A stretch of 64,000 nucleotides of DNA from CAIKMD01 sp035552195. GTDB lineage: Bacteria; Pseudomonadota; Alphaproteobacteria; ATCC43930; CGMCC-115725. The notes under the pieces are model-generated. The model saw nothing but the letters and a program-made list of their open reading frames with translations, was not told where the DNA came from and did no database searches. Location of the stretch: the NCBI GenBank assembly GCA_035552195.1, contig DASZLU010000005.1, forward strand, positions 1-64,000. The letters are read 5' to 3'. The stretch's first letter is position 1. The number at the start of each line of letters is the position of its first letter. A program made the position numbers and the translations under genes. Shown here in pieces: positions 51,979-61,058 of this stretch.

Positions 51979-52772
51979 CTGCGCCGCTGCAGGCATCTGC
52001 CGCTGCGGGATGGCAGCGCGCCAATGCCCGCGCGGGCCGGGCCACGAAGCGCCTTTGCGATACGATCGTCTATGTCGGCTTGCTCGCGCTTTTCGGGGTG
52101 AGCTGCGTTGCCTGGACCGCGATCTCGTTGGCGCTGCTTATTCTGCCGCGCTCAATCGGCCAGCCGGCCGGGCAGATCCTGATCATGGCGGGGTTTCGTT
52201 ATTTCCTCGCCGTCATGCGTGCGGCTGGCGCTTTGAAGAACGATCTCTCGTCGCTCGATCGCTTGCGCGGTCGGACGCCGCTGATTATCGCGCCCAATCA
52301 TCCGAGCCAGATCGACGTGATGCTGATCGCATCGCGTCTGCCGCATGTCGTTTGCGGGGCGAAGTCGAAGCTGTTGACGCATCCGCTGCTCGGCGCGATG
52401 GCACGGCTCGCGGGCTACATTCCGAATGACGCGCCGCATCACTTCGTCCGCGAGGCGGTGCGGCAATTGCACCGGGGCCGGCAATTGCTGATCTTCCCTG
52501 AGGGGACGCGCAGCACCGGCACCGGCATCGGTCCGTTCAAGCAAGGTTTCGCGCTTATCGCGCAATGTGCCGAGGCGCCGATCCAAACCGTCTTCATCGA
52601 GAGCAATTCGCGCTTTCTCGCCAAAGGTTGGCCCTGGCTGCGCGTGCCGGAATTTCCCCTGGTCTATCGCGTACGGCTCGGTCCGGTGCTGAGCTGCGGT
52701 GCCGATCGCTGCGACTTTGTCGCCGGCATGGAAAAGGCTTATGACGGCGAGGTCGGGGTTAGCGATCGTTGA
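51954..52772 (+). CDS. 1-acyl-glycerol-3-phosphate acyltransferase-like (PlsC family) enzyme
   Basis: A 272-aa membrane-bound acyltransferase. One or two N-terminal helices (residues ~36-65), then H116-x4-D121 in APNHPSQID and FPEGTRST at 181-188, the two catalytic/binding motifs of PlsC. The ATG at 51954 lies inside the 3' end of the flavoprotein gene (25-bp overlap), so the two are coupled. In aryl-polyene clusters such an enzyme is thought to attach the polyene carboxylate to a lipid anchor. Confidence 0.85.
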   Translation: MAESSSRIAAPLQASAAAGWQRANARAGRATKRLCDTIVYVGLLALFGVSCVAWTAISLALLILPRSIGQPAGQILIMAGFRYFLAVMRAAGALKNDLSSLDRLRGRTPLIIAPNHPSQIDVMLIASRLPHVVCGAKSKLLTHPLLGAMARLAGYIPNDAPHHFVREAVRQLHRGRQLLIFPEGTRSTGTGIGPFKQGFALIAQCAEAPIQTVFIESNSRFLAKGWPWLRVPEFPLVYRVRLGPVLSCGADRCDFVAGMEKAYDGEVGVSDR

Positions 52773-53560
52773 GTGCTCCCGCTCGCTTGAATGGGCCGCC
52801 TGCTTCCTCGACCCATCTCGTCCTGATCCCCAGCTACAACACGGGCCCGAAACTTTTCGCGACGGTCGCGGAAGCGCGTGCGCAGTGGAACCCTGTCTGG
52901 GTCGTCATCGACGGCAGCACCGATGGCACCGGCGCCGAACTGCAGCGCCGCACGGCCGACGATCCGGGCGTCCGTTTGCTGCCGTTGCCGGAAAACCGCG
53001 GCAAAGGCGCGGCGATCCTCGCCGGGTTGCAGGCCGCTGCCGCCAGCGGCTTCACGCATGCCCTCACGATGGATTCGGACGGCCAGCATGACGCCGCGGC
53101 GATCCCCGGCTTTATGGCGGCGTCAGAGCAAGCGCCGCGCGCGGTGATCCTCGGCGCGCCCGTCTTCGATGCGAGCGCGCCGCGGCTGCGCGTCCAAGGC
53201 CGTCGGGTCTCCAATTGGTGGGCCAATCTCGAGACACTATGGCTGGGCATCAACGATTCGCTGTGTGGCTTTCGCGTCTATCCGATTGCCGATCTGCGTG
53301 CGGTGATGGAGAAGAGCCGGTGGATGCGGCGCTTCGATTTCGATGTCGAGGCGGCGGTGCGGCTGACCTGGCGCGGGTTCGAGTTGGTGAACATGCCGGT
53401 GCCGATCCGCTATTTCCGCCCCGAAGAGGGCGGCGTATCGCATTTCCGTTATGGCAGCGACAATCTGCTGCTCGCGGGCATGCATGCGCGACTGATGCTC
53501 GGCTTTCTGCTGCGCTTGCCGGGCTTGCTGTCGCGACGCGCTAGATCATCCCGCCATTGA
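52769..53560 (+). CDS. Glycosyltransferase family 2 (aryl polyene cluster)
   Basis: A 263-aa GT2 enzyme. LIPSYNTGPKLF opens the fold, VVIDGSTDGTG is the nucleotide-binding block and MDSDGQHD (DSD at 102-104) the metal site. FRVYPIADLRAVMEKSRWMR and PVPIRYFRPEEGGVSHFRYG resemble the GT2 enzymes of aryl-polyene clusters. The start is TTG at 52769, overlapping the upstream stop. The C-terminus is hydrophobic (LMLGFLLRLPGLLS). Its 3' end overlaps convergent fabG-like by 20 bp. It may glycosylate the lipid anchor. Confidence 0.85.
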   Translation: MSAPARLNGPPASSTHLVLIPSYNTGPKLFATVAEARAQWNPVWVVIDGSTDGTGAELQRRTADDPGVRLLPLPENRGKGAAILAGLQAAAASGFTHALTMDSDGQHDAAAIPGFMAASEQAPRAVILGAPVFDASAPRLRVQGRRVSNWWANLETLWLGINDSLCGFRVYPIADLRAVMEKSRWMRRFDFDVEAAVRLTWRGFELVNMPVPIRYFRPEEGGVSHFRYGSDNLLLAGMHARLMLGFLLRLPGLLSRRARSSRH

Positions 53561-54260
53561 TCGAGATGAGCTGGCCCGAGATATAGGCCGCGCGGTCCGA
53601 AGCGAGGAAAGAGATCAGCGCGGCGACCTCTTCGGGCTTGCCTGCGCGCTTCATCGGCACGAGCCGGTCGATGATCTCTTTGGTGAAAGCCTCTTCGCTC
53701 ATCGGCGAGGCGATCACCCCCGGCGCGACCGTATTAACGGTGATGCCGCGGCTCGCGACCTCCAGCGACAGGGACTTTGTCGCGCCGTGCAGCCCAGCTT
53801 TGGCGGCGGCGTAATTCGTCTGACCGCGATTGCCGGTGACGGCGCTGACCGAGGAGATATTGACGATGCGGCCCCAGCGCGTCCCGATCATCGGCATCAG
53901 CAGCGGCTGGGTGACGTTGAAGAAGCCGTTGAGCGACACGTCGATCACGCGCGACCATTGCTCGCGCTTCATCCCCGGCATCACGGCGTCGTCGTGAATG
54001 CCGGCATTATTGATGAGGATCTGAATTGTGCCCGCGGCGAGCATGCGGATCAGCGCTGCTTCCGTTGCCGGGCCGTCGCTGACATCGAAGGCAATCGCTT
54101 CGGCCGAACCGCCGGCGCCGCGAATCTGTGCGACAATCGTCTCGGCGCGCGCGGCGCCGCTATTGGCGTGGACATAGACATGATGGCCATCGGAAGCGAG
54201 CTGTGCGGCGATGGCGCCGCCGATCGCGCCGCTGCCGCCGGTAACGAGGGCGCGTTTCAT
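53541..54260 (-). CDS. 3-ketoacyl-ACP reductase, FabG/ApeQ-like
   Basis: A 239-aa short-chain dehydrogenase. NADPH motif TGGSGAIGGAI (7-17), NNAG (84-87), and catalytic N111, S137, Y150, K154 (NISSVSAV, NYAAAKAG). It would reduce the 3-keto group in each polyene extension cycle (ApeQ role). The ATG at 54260 overlaps the stop of the upstream dehydratase gene by 4 bp. It is the last gene of the minus-strand operon. Confidence 0.92.
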   Translation of the reverse strand: MKRALVTGGSGAIGGAIAAQLASDGHHVYVHANSGAARAETIVAQIRGAGGSAEAIAFDVSDGPATEAALIRMLAAGTIQILINNAGIHDDAVMPGMKREQWSRVIDVSLNGFFNVTQPLLMPMIGTRWGRIVNISSVSAVTGNRGQTNYAAAKAGLHGATKSLSLEVASRGITVNTVAPGVIASPMSEEAFTKEIIDRLVPMKRAGKPEEVAALISFLASDRAAYISGQLISINGGMI

Positions 54261-54694
54261 GGCCGCAGACCCGCTTGCAGCACAACGGTTGCGCGGCCGG
54301 TGACAATCTCTTGCGTGCCGCAAGCGACAGCGAATGCATACATCACGTTGTGCTCGTCGCCCATGAGCTTGATCGCGCCGATCTCGAGGGCGGCATCGAA
54401 CCGGTCGAGCCACGCGCAGCGGCATTGAACGTCGCGCAGGCTGGCGATGAATCCGGCGCGCGGCCGTTCGCTGACCGCACCGGCCAGGCGTCCATGTGCC
54501 GCCATGGCTTGGGCCGCGAATTCGATCGCGGTCAGAGCGCCGAGCCGTCCGTCGCGGCGCAGCGGATTATCGGGATCGCGATGCGCGTTGCTCTCGCAGG
54601 TGATGCGTTGCTCGTCCCAGGAGACGACGCGGTCGAGCAGGCACATCTTGCCCGCGTGCGGAATCAGCGTTGCGATCGCCGCGCGCTCGATCAT
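54257..54694 (-). CDS. Hot-dog 3-hydroxyacyl-ACP dehydratase, ApeP-like
   Basis: A 145-aa hot-dog protein. IPHAGKMCLLDRVVSWDE with His13 and LTAIEFAAQAMAAHG with Glu58 match the ApeP dehydratase partner of aryl-polyene systems, which works with ApeI to dehydrate the growing chain. DPDNPLRRDGRLGA is also typical. The ATG at 54694 overlaps the upstream CLF stop (ATGA); its own stop overlaps the reductase start. Two hot-dog dehydratases in one cluster is the expected aryl-polyene arrangement. Confidence 0.85.
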   Translation of the reverse strand: MIERAAIATLIPHAGKMCLLDRVVSWDEQRITCESNAHRDPDNPLRRDGRLGALTAIEFAAQAMAAHGRLAGAVSERPRAGFIASLRDVQCRCAWLDRFDAALEIGAIKLMGDEHNVMYAFAVACGTQEIVTGRATVVLQAGLRP

Positions 54695-55506
54695 GGCGCC
54701 GCGGTGGCGAGGCACGGCGCGACGGAAAGCGTCACGGAACGGTCGGCGAGGTAATCGAGCACGACCCGGCCGTCGGTGCCGCGCGCGATTGCTTCGAGAA
54801 AAGGCAGGCTGCGTGCGGCCGGGTTGCCGCGGCGAATGGCTTCGAGCGGTTCGACCGTCATCGCGGTCGGCGCGTCGTTGCGCGCCTCGATTGCCAGGGT
54901 CACGCTGGCGATTGCACGCTCCGACGGCGCGGCCGCGATCACCAGCCCGATACCGAAGGCGGAGTCGATCTTGCGCGCGGCGTTGAGCGGCTCGGGATAG
55001 GGCAGATCGTAAGCGATCAGACCGACCGGCTGCTTCTCGACAATGGCCTGCGCGGCGGCATCGAGCAGCCCGGCCGCGAAGCTGTTGTCGTGCATGCTGA
55101 GGCTCGATGTCGGCGCGGACGAGCCGGTGGCGATGCTCCAGTAGCCGGACGGCGCGTTGTGAACCGAGTTGTGAAACCGCGTCGGCGAAACATCGATCTG
55201 CGGCGCGGCGAGGCTTTCGAGGATCTCATGGATCGTCTCGCCATCGCCCCCCGACGACGCGAAGACTGTCGCCGTCTCTTTCGGATCGCGGCCGGCTTGC
55301 GTAAAAGCCTGCACGCCGACGGCGAGCGCCAGTTTCACCGTCTTCACCATGCGGCGGCGCTCATTCGCCGGCAGCAGCGTGACAGGCGGGATGTTCACGG
55401 GCGCGGCGTGATAATCGTCATGTCCCGCAAGGATGGGCGCCGACGCAGCCCAGCCGTCGAGCCCGTCGCCCTGCAGCCCGATACCTTCGACATAAACGCG
55501 GATCAC
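54691..55506 (-). CDS. Ketosynthase chain-length factor, ApeC-like
   Basis: A 271-aa protein of the ketosynthase-like N-terminal family (PF13723 type), much shorter than a full ketosynthase (~400 aa). FHNSVHNAPSGYWSIATGSS and SLSMHDNSFAAGLLDAAAQA are its signature blocks. The nucleophile elbow has no cysteine, so it cannot condense by itself and should pair with the neighbouring ketosynthase as ApeO-ApeC do. The start is GTG at 55506, whose GTGA overlaps the ketosynthase stop. Confidence 0.88.
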   Translation of the reverse strand: MIRVYVEGIGLQGDGLDGWAASAPILAGHDDYHAAPVNIPPVTLLPANERRRMVKTVKLALAVGVQAFTQAGRDPKETATVFASSGGDGETIHEILESLAAPQIDVSPTRFHNSVHNAPSGYWSIATGSSAPTSSLSMHDNSFAAGLLDAAAQAIVEKQPVGLIAYDLPYPEPLNAARKIDSAFGIGLVIAAAPSERAIASVTLAIEARNDAPTAMTVEPLEAIRRGNPAARSLPFLEAIARGTDGRVVLDYLADRSVTLSVAPCLATAAP

Positions 55507-56696
55507 GACGGCCGCTCCAGCACGAGGCTGCAATTGCTGCCACCGAAGCCGAAAGAATTGCTGAGCACGCGCCGCACCGGACCGCGCTCGCCGCGCAGCA
55601 AATAGCGGCTCTGGAGCGCCGGATCGAACTCCTCGGTGTTCGCCGTGCCGGGCATGAAATTATGCTCGATGGCGAGCGCCGCGATGATCGCCTCGACGAT
55701 GCCGGCGGATGCGAGGGTGTGGCCGGTAAAGCCTTTGGTCGAGCTGCAGGGCTTGTCCTTGCCGAAAAGCTCGACGAGCGCGCGATCTTCGGCCGCATCG
55801 CCGACTTGCGTGGCGGTACCGTGGACATTGATGTAGTCGATGTCTTTCGGCTGCAATCCGGCCGAGGCGAGGGCGCGCTCCATCGCGAGCTGCGCGCCTT
55901 TGCCTTCGGGATGCGGCGTCGACATATGATAAGCATCGCTGCTTTCGCCGAAGCCGCGGAGTATTACCGCGCCGGGCGGCAGTGCCGCTGGCGGCGCTTT
56001 CTCGACGATCGCGAAGCCGGCGCCTTCGCCGATCGAGATGCCGTCGCGAGTCTTGTCGAACGGCCGGCACGCGGTCGGCGATACCAGCCCCAGCGAATGG
56101 AAGCCGTAGATCGTCGTGGCGCAGAGCGTATCGGCGCCGCCGACGACGGCCGCGTCGCAAAACCCTGCTTCGATCATGCGCGCCGCATTGCCGAAAGTCT
56201 TGGCGGTGGTGGCGCAGGCCGCAGAGGCGACGACCGAGGGGCCGCTCATGCCCAGCAGGCGATGCATCAGCCGGCCGAGCGAGTAGATATTGTGTGTCTC
56301 GGCATAGCGGAAATCGGCGGCGAGCGGCGCGCCGACCGCCGTACGCTGGCGATAGGCGTTCTCGGTGCTCTCGATGCCAGAGGTGCTGGTACCGAGGAAA
56401 ACGCCGATGCGGTCGGGACCATGCCGTTCGCGCAGATCGGCGATGGCGTCCATGAAACCATCCTGGGCGAGAGCGATTGCGGCCAGCCGATTGTTGCGGC
56501 ATTCGAAGCCGGAAAGGCTTGCATCGAGCGGCGATGCATCGATTGCCTCGATCCGCCCGGTCCAGGTCGCGAGCTCGCCGGGATAGGTCTGCGGGGCCAG
56601 TCCGGTTTGCCCGGCGGACAGCCGAGCGAACGTCGCGTCGAGCCCAGCGCCCAGGCTTGTCGCGATCGCGTAATGGGTGAGATAAAGCGGCTGCAT
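55503..56696 (-). CDS. 3-ketoacyl-ACP synthase, ApeO-like
   Basis: A 397-aa ketosynthase with a complete Cys-His-His triad: C161 in SAACATTAK, H292 in NVHGTATQ and H326 in GFTGHTLASAG, with K321 just before it. GGADTLCATTIYGFHSLGLV and the NSFGFGGSNC C-terminus are family blocks. It should extend the aryl starter with malonyl-ACP units together with the adjacent chain-length factor. The ATG at 56696 lies 2 bp after the preceding lipoprotein gene stop. Confidence 0.92.
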   Translation of the reverse strand: MQPLYLTHYAIATSLGAGLDATFARLSAGQTGLAPQTYPGELATWTGRIEAIDASPLDASLSGFECRNNRLAAIALAQDGFMDAIADLRERHGPDRIGVFLGTSTSGIESTENAYRQRTAVGAPLAADFRYAETHNIYSLGRLMHRLLGMSGPSVVASAACATTAKTFGNAARMIEAGFCDAAVVGGADTLCATTIYGFHSLGLVSPTACRPFDKTRDGISIGEGAGFAIVEKAPPAALPPGAVILRGFGESSDAYHMSTPHPEGKGAQLAMERALASAGLQPKDIDYINVHGTATQVGDAAEDRALVELFGKDKPCSSTKGFTGHTLASAGIVEAIIAALAIEHNFMPGTANTEEFDPALQSRYLLRGERGPVRRVLSNSFGFGGSNCSLVLERPS

Positions 56697-56698
56697 CG

Positions 56699-57982
56699 CT
56701 ACATCCCCCTTGCGCGGGGGGGCGATGTGGCAATCGCCGGCATCCGGTTGAGCGTTTGCATCTTGGTATCGATATCTGCGGCTTCGCGATCGATATAGCG
56801 AGCATAGCGCGTTTTGAAGGCGGCGAGACCGCTATCGGACGGCTTCGGCGCGCTCGCCAGCTCGTCTTTTACCTCGGCGTAGAGCGTTGCGAAATAAGCG
56901 AGATTGGCGCGCAGATCGGTATAGCGCGGCTCGGCGAAAATGGCGGCGAAGCGCCGGCGATACCGGTCGGTGATCGGATCGTCGTAGAAAATCAGGTTGA
57001 CATCGGTGTTATAGATGTCGTTGTCCTGATCCGCGCGCACCGCTTCGGCGAGCGCACCTGGCTCGGTCGGCAAATTGCCGTCCTGTTCGAGCGATCGTCG
57101 CACGGTATCGTCCGCGTAAAGTGCGGACCAATCCGCCAGGTCCATGTCGTTGGTTCGTCGCATGATATTGACGAATTCGTTCTTGGGGACCGGGAAGTCG
57201 AAAGCCGAAATCAGCAAAAAGCGATCGATCGGCCATTTGTCCCATACATCGGCGGCGGCCAGCGCGTTATGCGCGAGATGCGTGCAATTGTTCTCGAGCA
57301 CGTTCCAGACAAATTCCTTGCCGTTGCGATAGGGCGCGTTCTCGCCGTTCAAATAGTCGACGATCTTGACCATCTGCGCGCGGCTCACCGGGACACGGCC
57401 GCAATAGCGGTCGCGGGCCAAGCCGACGGCGTAATCGGTCGCAACCGAAACCTCGTACATGAAATCGTGCCGATTCATTCCTCGCGGCTGATCCTCGAAC
57501 ACCTCATCGTGGAAGACGATGCCGTCATAGATGTTCTTCGCCTCGGCGGTCTTTTGCGTGCGCTCATAGGCGGCGCGGGTCACGCGCTCTCCGGGCTTGA
57601 GATCGCCGTTGAAGAAGAAACCGCGCCCTTCGGTTGCGACCCAATTTGCATTCTGGAAATGTGCGTTGACGCTGAGCCCGACGCCTTGCTCGTCCTCGGG
57701 CGTGCCCGGCGAGCACATCACCAAGGTCGGGTAGTGCGCGTTTTGGTCGCGACAGACGCGGCTGAGGAAGAAGACGGTATGACCGCCCGGGCCGCCGCTG
57801 GTATCGACCCCGACGCCGGGCTTTTTCTTGATCTGCGAGACGGCGCAGAGTTCGACATAGAACGGATAGAGCAACGAATAAGCGGATTCATTGTCGGGTG
57901 AGGGGGTTACGTCGAACCGCGCGGTGCAGCCAATCAGGCAGAGCACTGCCGCCAATACACATGCCAGACGACCTGAACGCAT
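56699..57982 (-). CDS. Lipoprotein with permuted NlpC/P60 or DUF4105-like domain
   Basis: A 427-aa predicted lipoprotein, lipobox LIGC with Cys19. His68 in GGPGGHTVFFL precedes Cys233 in ENNCTHLAHNALAAA by a long spacer. This His-then-Cys order and the NNCT motif resemble DUF4105 and permuted papain-fold proteins, which can be amidases, peptidases or acyltransferases. Embedded between the ketosynthase and hydrolase genes on the same strand with 2- and 54-bp gaps, it is likely part of the pigment operon, perhaps acting at the envelope on the exported lipid. The fold assignment is tentative; the last 100 residues are charged and helical. Confidence 0.6.
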   Translation of the reverse strand: MRSGRLACVLAAVLCLIGCTARFDVTPSPDNESAYSLLYPFYVELCAVSQIKKKPGVGVDTSGGPGGHTVFFLSRVCRDQNAHYPTLVMCSPGTPEDEQGVGLSVNAHFQNANWVATEGRGFFFNGDLKPGERVTRAAYERTQKTAEAKNIYDGIVFHDEVFEDQPRGMNRHDFMYEVSVATDYAVGLARDRYCGRVPVSRAQMVKIVDYLNGENAPYRNGKEFVWNVLENNCTHLAHNALAAADVWDKWPIDRFLLISAFDFPVPKNEFVNIMRRTNDMDLADWSALYADDTVRRSLEQDGNLPTEPGALAEAVRADQDNDIYNTDVNLIFYDDPITDRYRRRFAAIFAEPRYTDLRANLAYFATLYAEVKDELASAPKPSDSGLAAFKTRYARYIDREAADIDTKMQTLNRMPAIATSPPRARGM

Positions 57983-58036
57983 CTCGACCCTTATCGACGC
58001 CCCACCATGGACCGACAGAATAATTGTTTTTAGGGC

Positions 58037-58717
58037 TTACGTCTCTATGAAGGGGCGTGTGGCTAAAATGCCGGTCCAGAGCGCAGTCCAGGTCGGCCAA
58101 TCATGGCCGCCGTTCACGACGTGGCACCGCGTCGGCGGCAAGCCGGCGGCCAACAACCGCGAAGCCGGGGCAAAACGGTCGCTGTTTCCATAGCCGAGAT
58201 GCAGGAGAGGCCGGTCGGTCTGGTTCTCGACATAGGTTTTGAGCCACGCGCAAACCCGCCGCTCGCCGTCATTGCTCGCGATCGTGCCCGGCTGCCAGCC
58301 CCGCAAGCCGCCGGCACGCTCGATCTCGGCGATCAGGCCGGGAACACCGATAAACGGCGCGAGCAGCAGGAGGCCATCGATTCGGCTCCTGCCGGCAGCG
58401 GCGGCGAGCAGCGCACCGAGCGCGCCGAGCGAGATGCCACCGAGCCAGAGGCGGCGATAGGACCGCGCCTCCTCAGCGAGCATCGCTTCCAAGCGAGGCC
58501 GTATCGATCCGTCGAGATAGAAATCGATGTCGGGCTCGGCGACGAGAAGGTCGACGGCGTCTTCGCGCGCCCGCAATGTCTTAACGAAATCATGCACGAC
58601 GAAATCCTCGGCACGGATGCCGATGCCGGGCAAAAGGACGAGTAGAGTCGGCGCCGTCTCAGCCGCAGCCCGGGGATACCGGACGAGGCGGAGGGCGTGC
58701 GGCTCAGCCGTGCTCAT
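58037..58717 (-). CDS. Alpha/beta hydrolase (aryl polyene cluster)
   Basis: A 226-aa cytoplasmic hydrolase. LLVLLPGIGIRAEDF is the oxyanion strand-loop, GISLG holds Ser96, and GGHDWPTW the likely catalytic His. The start at 58717 overlaps the MMPL exporter stop by 14 bp, so the two are coupled. It could release or edit acyl chains from the carrier protein, the role usually filled by a hot-dog thioesterase in these clusters. Substrate unproven. Confidence 0.82.
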   Translation of the reverse strand: MSTAEPHALRLVRYPRAAAETAPTLLVLLPGIGIRAEDFVVHDFVKTLRAREDAVDLLVAEPDIDFYLDGSIRPRLEAMLAEEARSYRRLWLGGISLGALGALLAAAAGRSRIDGLLLLAPFIGVPGLIAEIERAGGLRGWQPGTIASNDGERRVCAWLKTYVENQTDRPLLHLGYGNSDRFAPASRLLAAGLPPTRCHVVNGGHDWPTWTALWTGILATRPFIET

Positions 58718-61058
58718 CGCTGCGCCCGACGTCGTGGGCGGTGAGGATCGCGGCCGAGAGAAGGCTCAGGACAGTTCCGATCGCGACCGTCATGCCGATA
58801 TCGTGCAGCACCGGCAACCGCGCGAACGACAGCGTGCCGAAGCCGATGATCGTGCACCCGTTGGCGAGCGCGAGCGACGCCAACATGCGCGACGCGTTCG
58901 CGTCCCGCCAATCCTGGCGCTCGACGAAGATGCAATAATTCGATCCGACCGCGACGGTTAGCAGCAAGCCTACGAGGTTGAAGATCGACAGCGTGTGGCC
59001 GCCGGCGGTGAGGATCGCGGTTGTGATCAGGACGGCGGCGGCGAGCGGTGCGACGACAACCGCGATGCGTCGTGGCGAGCGCAGCGCGACGGTAAGCAAT
59101 GCGACAATGACGAGGCTGCCGACCAACGCGAGCAGCACCGCTTCGCGGCGATAGGTTTCGAGCAAGCGATTGGATTCGAGCTTGAGATCGACCGTCATCG
59201 TGCCGGCTGGTCCGTCCGCCGCGATGCGCGCGGCGATCGGCGCGAAATCGGTGACACCGCGCAGCGACAACAGCGCTGTCCACACGCCGCCGCGCTGGAT
59301 CAGCAGCGCGCCGAGCTTCGCGCCGATCGGTGTCTTCTCGACCGTGGCACGGTCGAGCGGCGGTTGCGTCTTGGCACTGGCGGCATCCGCGATGAAGGGA
59401 TCAAAGGTATCGGGCAGGAAGGGCGTGTCCTGCAGCGCTTGGGTCATGCGCGCCCGCAACTCGTCGGGGGCCGGCAGTGCGCTCAGACGCGCCTGTTGCG
59501 TCGCGATGCTGGGCAGATACTGGTTCGGCGCGTCATAGCCCGCGAGCAAGCCCTGGCTGCGCAGCATGTCGAGCAGCGACGCCAGTTTTTCGCTGTTCGC
59601 GAGCGCCTGTTGCGCGTCCGGCGCGGAGGTCATCAGCAGATAGCGGACATCGGGCGCGGCGAGATCGGCGCGCAGGGTTTGGTCGAGTTTTTGATCGGAC
59701 GCCGGGATCGGGCTGAGGCTGGTGAGATCGTCTTGCCAGAAGCTGCTGCGGTGAAAGACGAGCGCCAGGATCGCGGCGAGAAGGACCAGCGCGAGGAGCC
59801 AGCGCAGCTTGCGCGCGAAACCCACGGCTTTGAGCAACATCGGCGCGAGAATGGCAGATTGCGTCGTACCGAAGCCGGGCGCGAGCAGGCTCGGCAACAC
59901 CCAGCGCGTTACGACGACGGCGGTGATGAGGCCGGTGATCGAGAAGAGCCCGAGCTGCGCGAAGCCGGTGAAGCTGGAGAACAGCATGGCGCTGAAGCCG
60001 CAGATCGAAACCAGCACGCCGAGTTGCAGCATTGGCCAGATGCGCGGCAGCGTCGCATGTGCCGAACTGCCGGGCGCGGTCTGGGTGAAGAGGTAGATCG
60101 CGTAGTCGACTGCCTCGCCGATCAAGGTCACCCCGAAACCGAGGGTGATGCCGTGCACGAAGCCGAAGCCGAGGCCGACCGCGGCAATGCCGACGAGTGC
60201 GCCGCTCGCCACCGGCACGAAAGCGAGCACAAGGATGCGCGGCGAGCGATAGGTGAGGAGCAGGATGCCGGCGACGAGCACGGTCGCGATCAGCGACAGG
60301 CGCGAGATGTCTTCTTTCATCTCGTTTTTCGTATGAACCGCGAAGACCCCCGGCCCCGACAGCAAGAGCCGCGCTCCGGCGGCGTCGGGCACGGCGTTTT
60401 GCGCGGCGGCGAAGGTCGTCTCGATTTTCGCCAGCACCGTCTCTTCGTTCGCGATGTCAAAACCGGGCACGCGCGTCTGTGCCAACAGCAACGCACGCTT
60501 GCCGTCGGGCGAGAACCAGACGCCGTCGCGGTTGGTCGGCTGTTTCTGCGTGCTGAGGCCGTTGAGCAAGGTCAGGATCTCGTCCGTCGGATCGGCCGGC
60601 AAAGTCTCTTTGACGAGGCCGCCCATATTCGAACTCAGCAGGGCCAGATCGTTCTCGAGCGCCTTATGCAAACCATCCGCGGTGAAGCGTGCCGGCGTGA
60701 CCGTCGGGCTCAGCGCATAGCGGTAGCGCCAGAAGAGATCGCGCATCGCGGTGAAATCATTCGCAGCCGCGTCGCCATTATTGACCGCGCCGAAATCGCC
60801 GGTGTCGGTTCGCAGCCGCTTGCCGAATTCCTTGCTCAATGCCGCGAGGGCGGGCGTCGGCGCGTTTTCGATAGCGATCAGCAAGATGCGCGAGGCGGCG
60901 CCGTTCTGCATCTGATCGACGAGGATCTGCTGCGCCGGGGATGGCGAGCGCGGCAGGAAGGCCGACATATCGGCTGAGAAGCGCGTCTGCGTAATGACGA
61001 CGATGGCCGCGATAATCCCGACGAGCCACAACAGGACCGGCAGGCGCTTGGCGCTCAC
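58704..61058 (-). CDS. MMPL/RND-family exporter, ApeN-like
   Basis: A 784-aa inner-membrane protein with two repeated halves, each with one helix, a large periplasmic domain and five to six helices. GVTLIGEAVDYAIYLFTQTA and VGSNYCIFVERQDW hold the membrane residues typical of proton-driven lipid exporters. It should flip or export the polyene lipid towards the outer membrane together with the LolA-like protein, whose stop overlaps its start by 4 bp. Length and position match MMPL exporters of aryl-polyene loci. Confidence 0.9.
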   Translation of the reverse strand: MSAKRLPVLLWLVGIIAAIVVITQTRFSADMSAFLPRSPSPAQQILVDQMQNGAASRILLIAIENAPTPALAALSKEFGKRLRTDTGDFGAVNNGDAAANDFTAMRDLFWRYRYALSPTVTPARFTADGLHKALENDLALLSSNMGGLVKETLPADPTDEILTLLNGLSTQKQPTNRDGVWFSPDGKRALLLAQTRVPGFDIANEETVLAKIETTFAAAQNAVPDAAGARLLLSGPGVFAVHTKNEMKEDISRLSLIATVLVAGILLLTYRSPRILVLAFVPVASGALVGIAAVGLGFGFVHGITLGFGVTLIGEAVDYAIYLFTQTAPGSSAHATLPRIWPMLQLGVLVSICGFSAMLFSSFTGFAQLGLFSITGLITAVVVTRWVLPSLLAPGFGTTQSAILAPMLLKAVGFARKLRWLLALVLLAAILALVFHRSSFWQDDLTSLSPIPASDQKLDQTLRADLAAPDVRYLLMTSAPDAQQALANSEKLASLLDMLRSQGLLAGYDAPNQYLPSIATQQARLSALPAPDELRARMTQALQDTPFLPDTFDPFIADAASAKTQPPLDRATVEKTPIGAKLGALLIQRGGVWTALLSLRGVTDFAPIAARIAADGPAGTMTVDLKLESNRLLETYRREAVLLALVGSLVIVALLTVALRSPRRIAVVVAPLAAAVLITTAILTAGGHTLSIFNLVGLLLTVAVGSNYCIFVERQDWRDANASRMLASLALANGCTIIGFGTLSFARLPVLHDIGMTVAIGTVLSLLSAAILTAHDVGRSDEHG

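Noticed and set aside
58995..60977. A 660-codon plus-strand frame inside the MMPL exporter
   Set aside because: Fully antisense to a protein with clear transmembrane and family features; composition (Arg/Glu/Gln-rich) is typical of a shadow frame.
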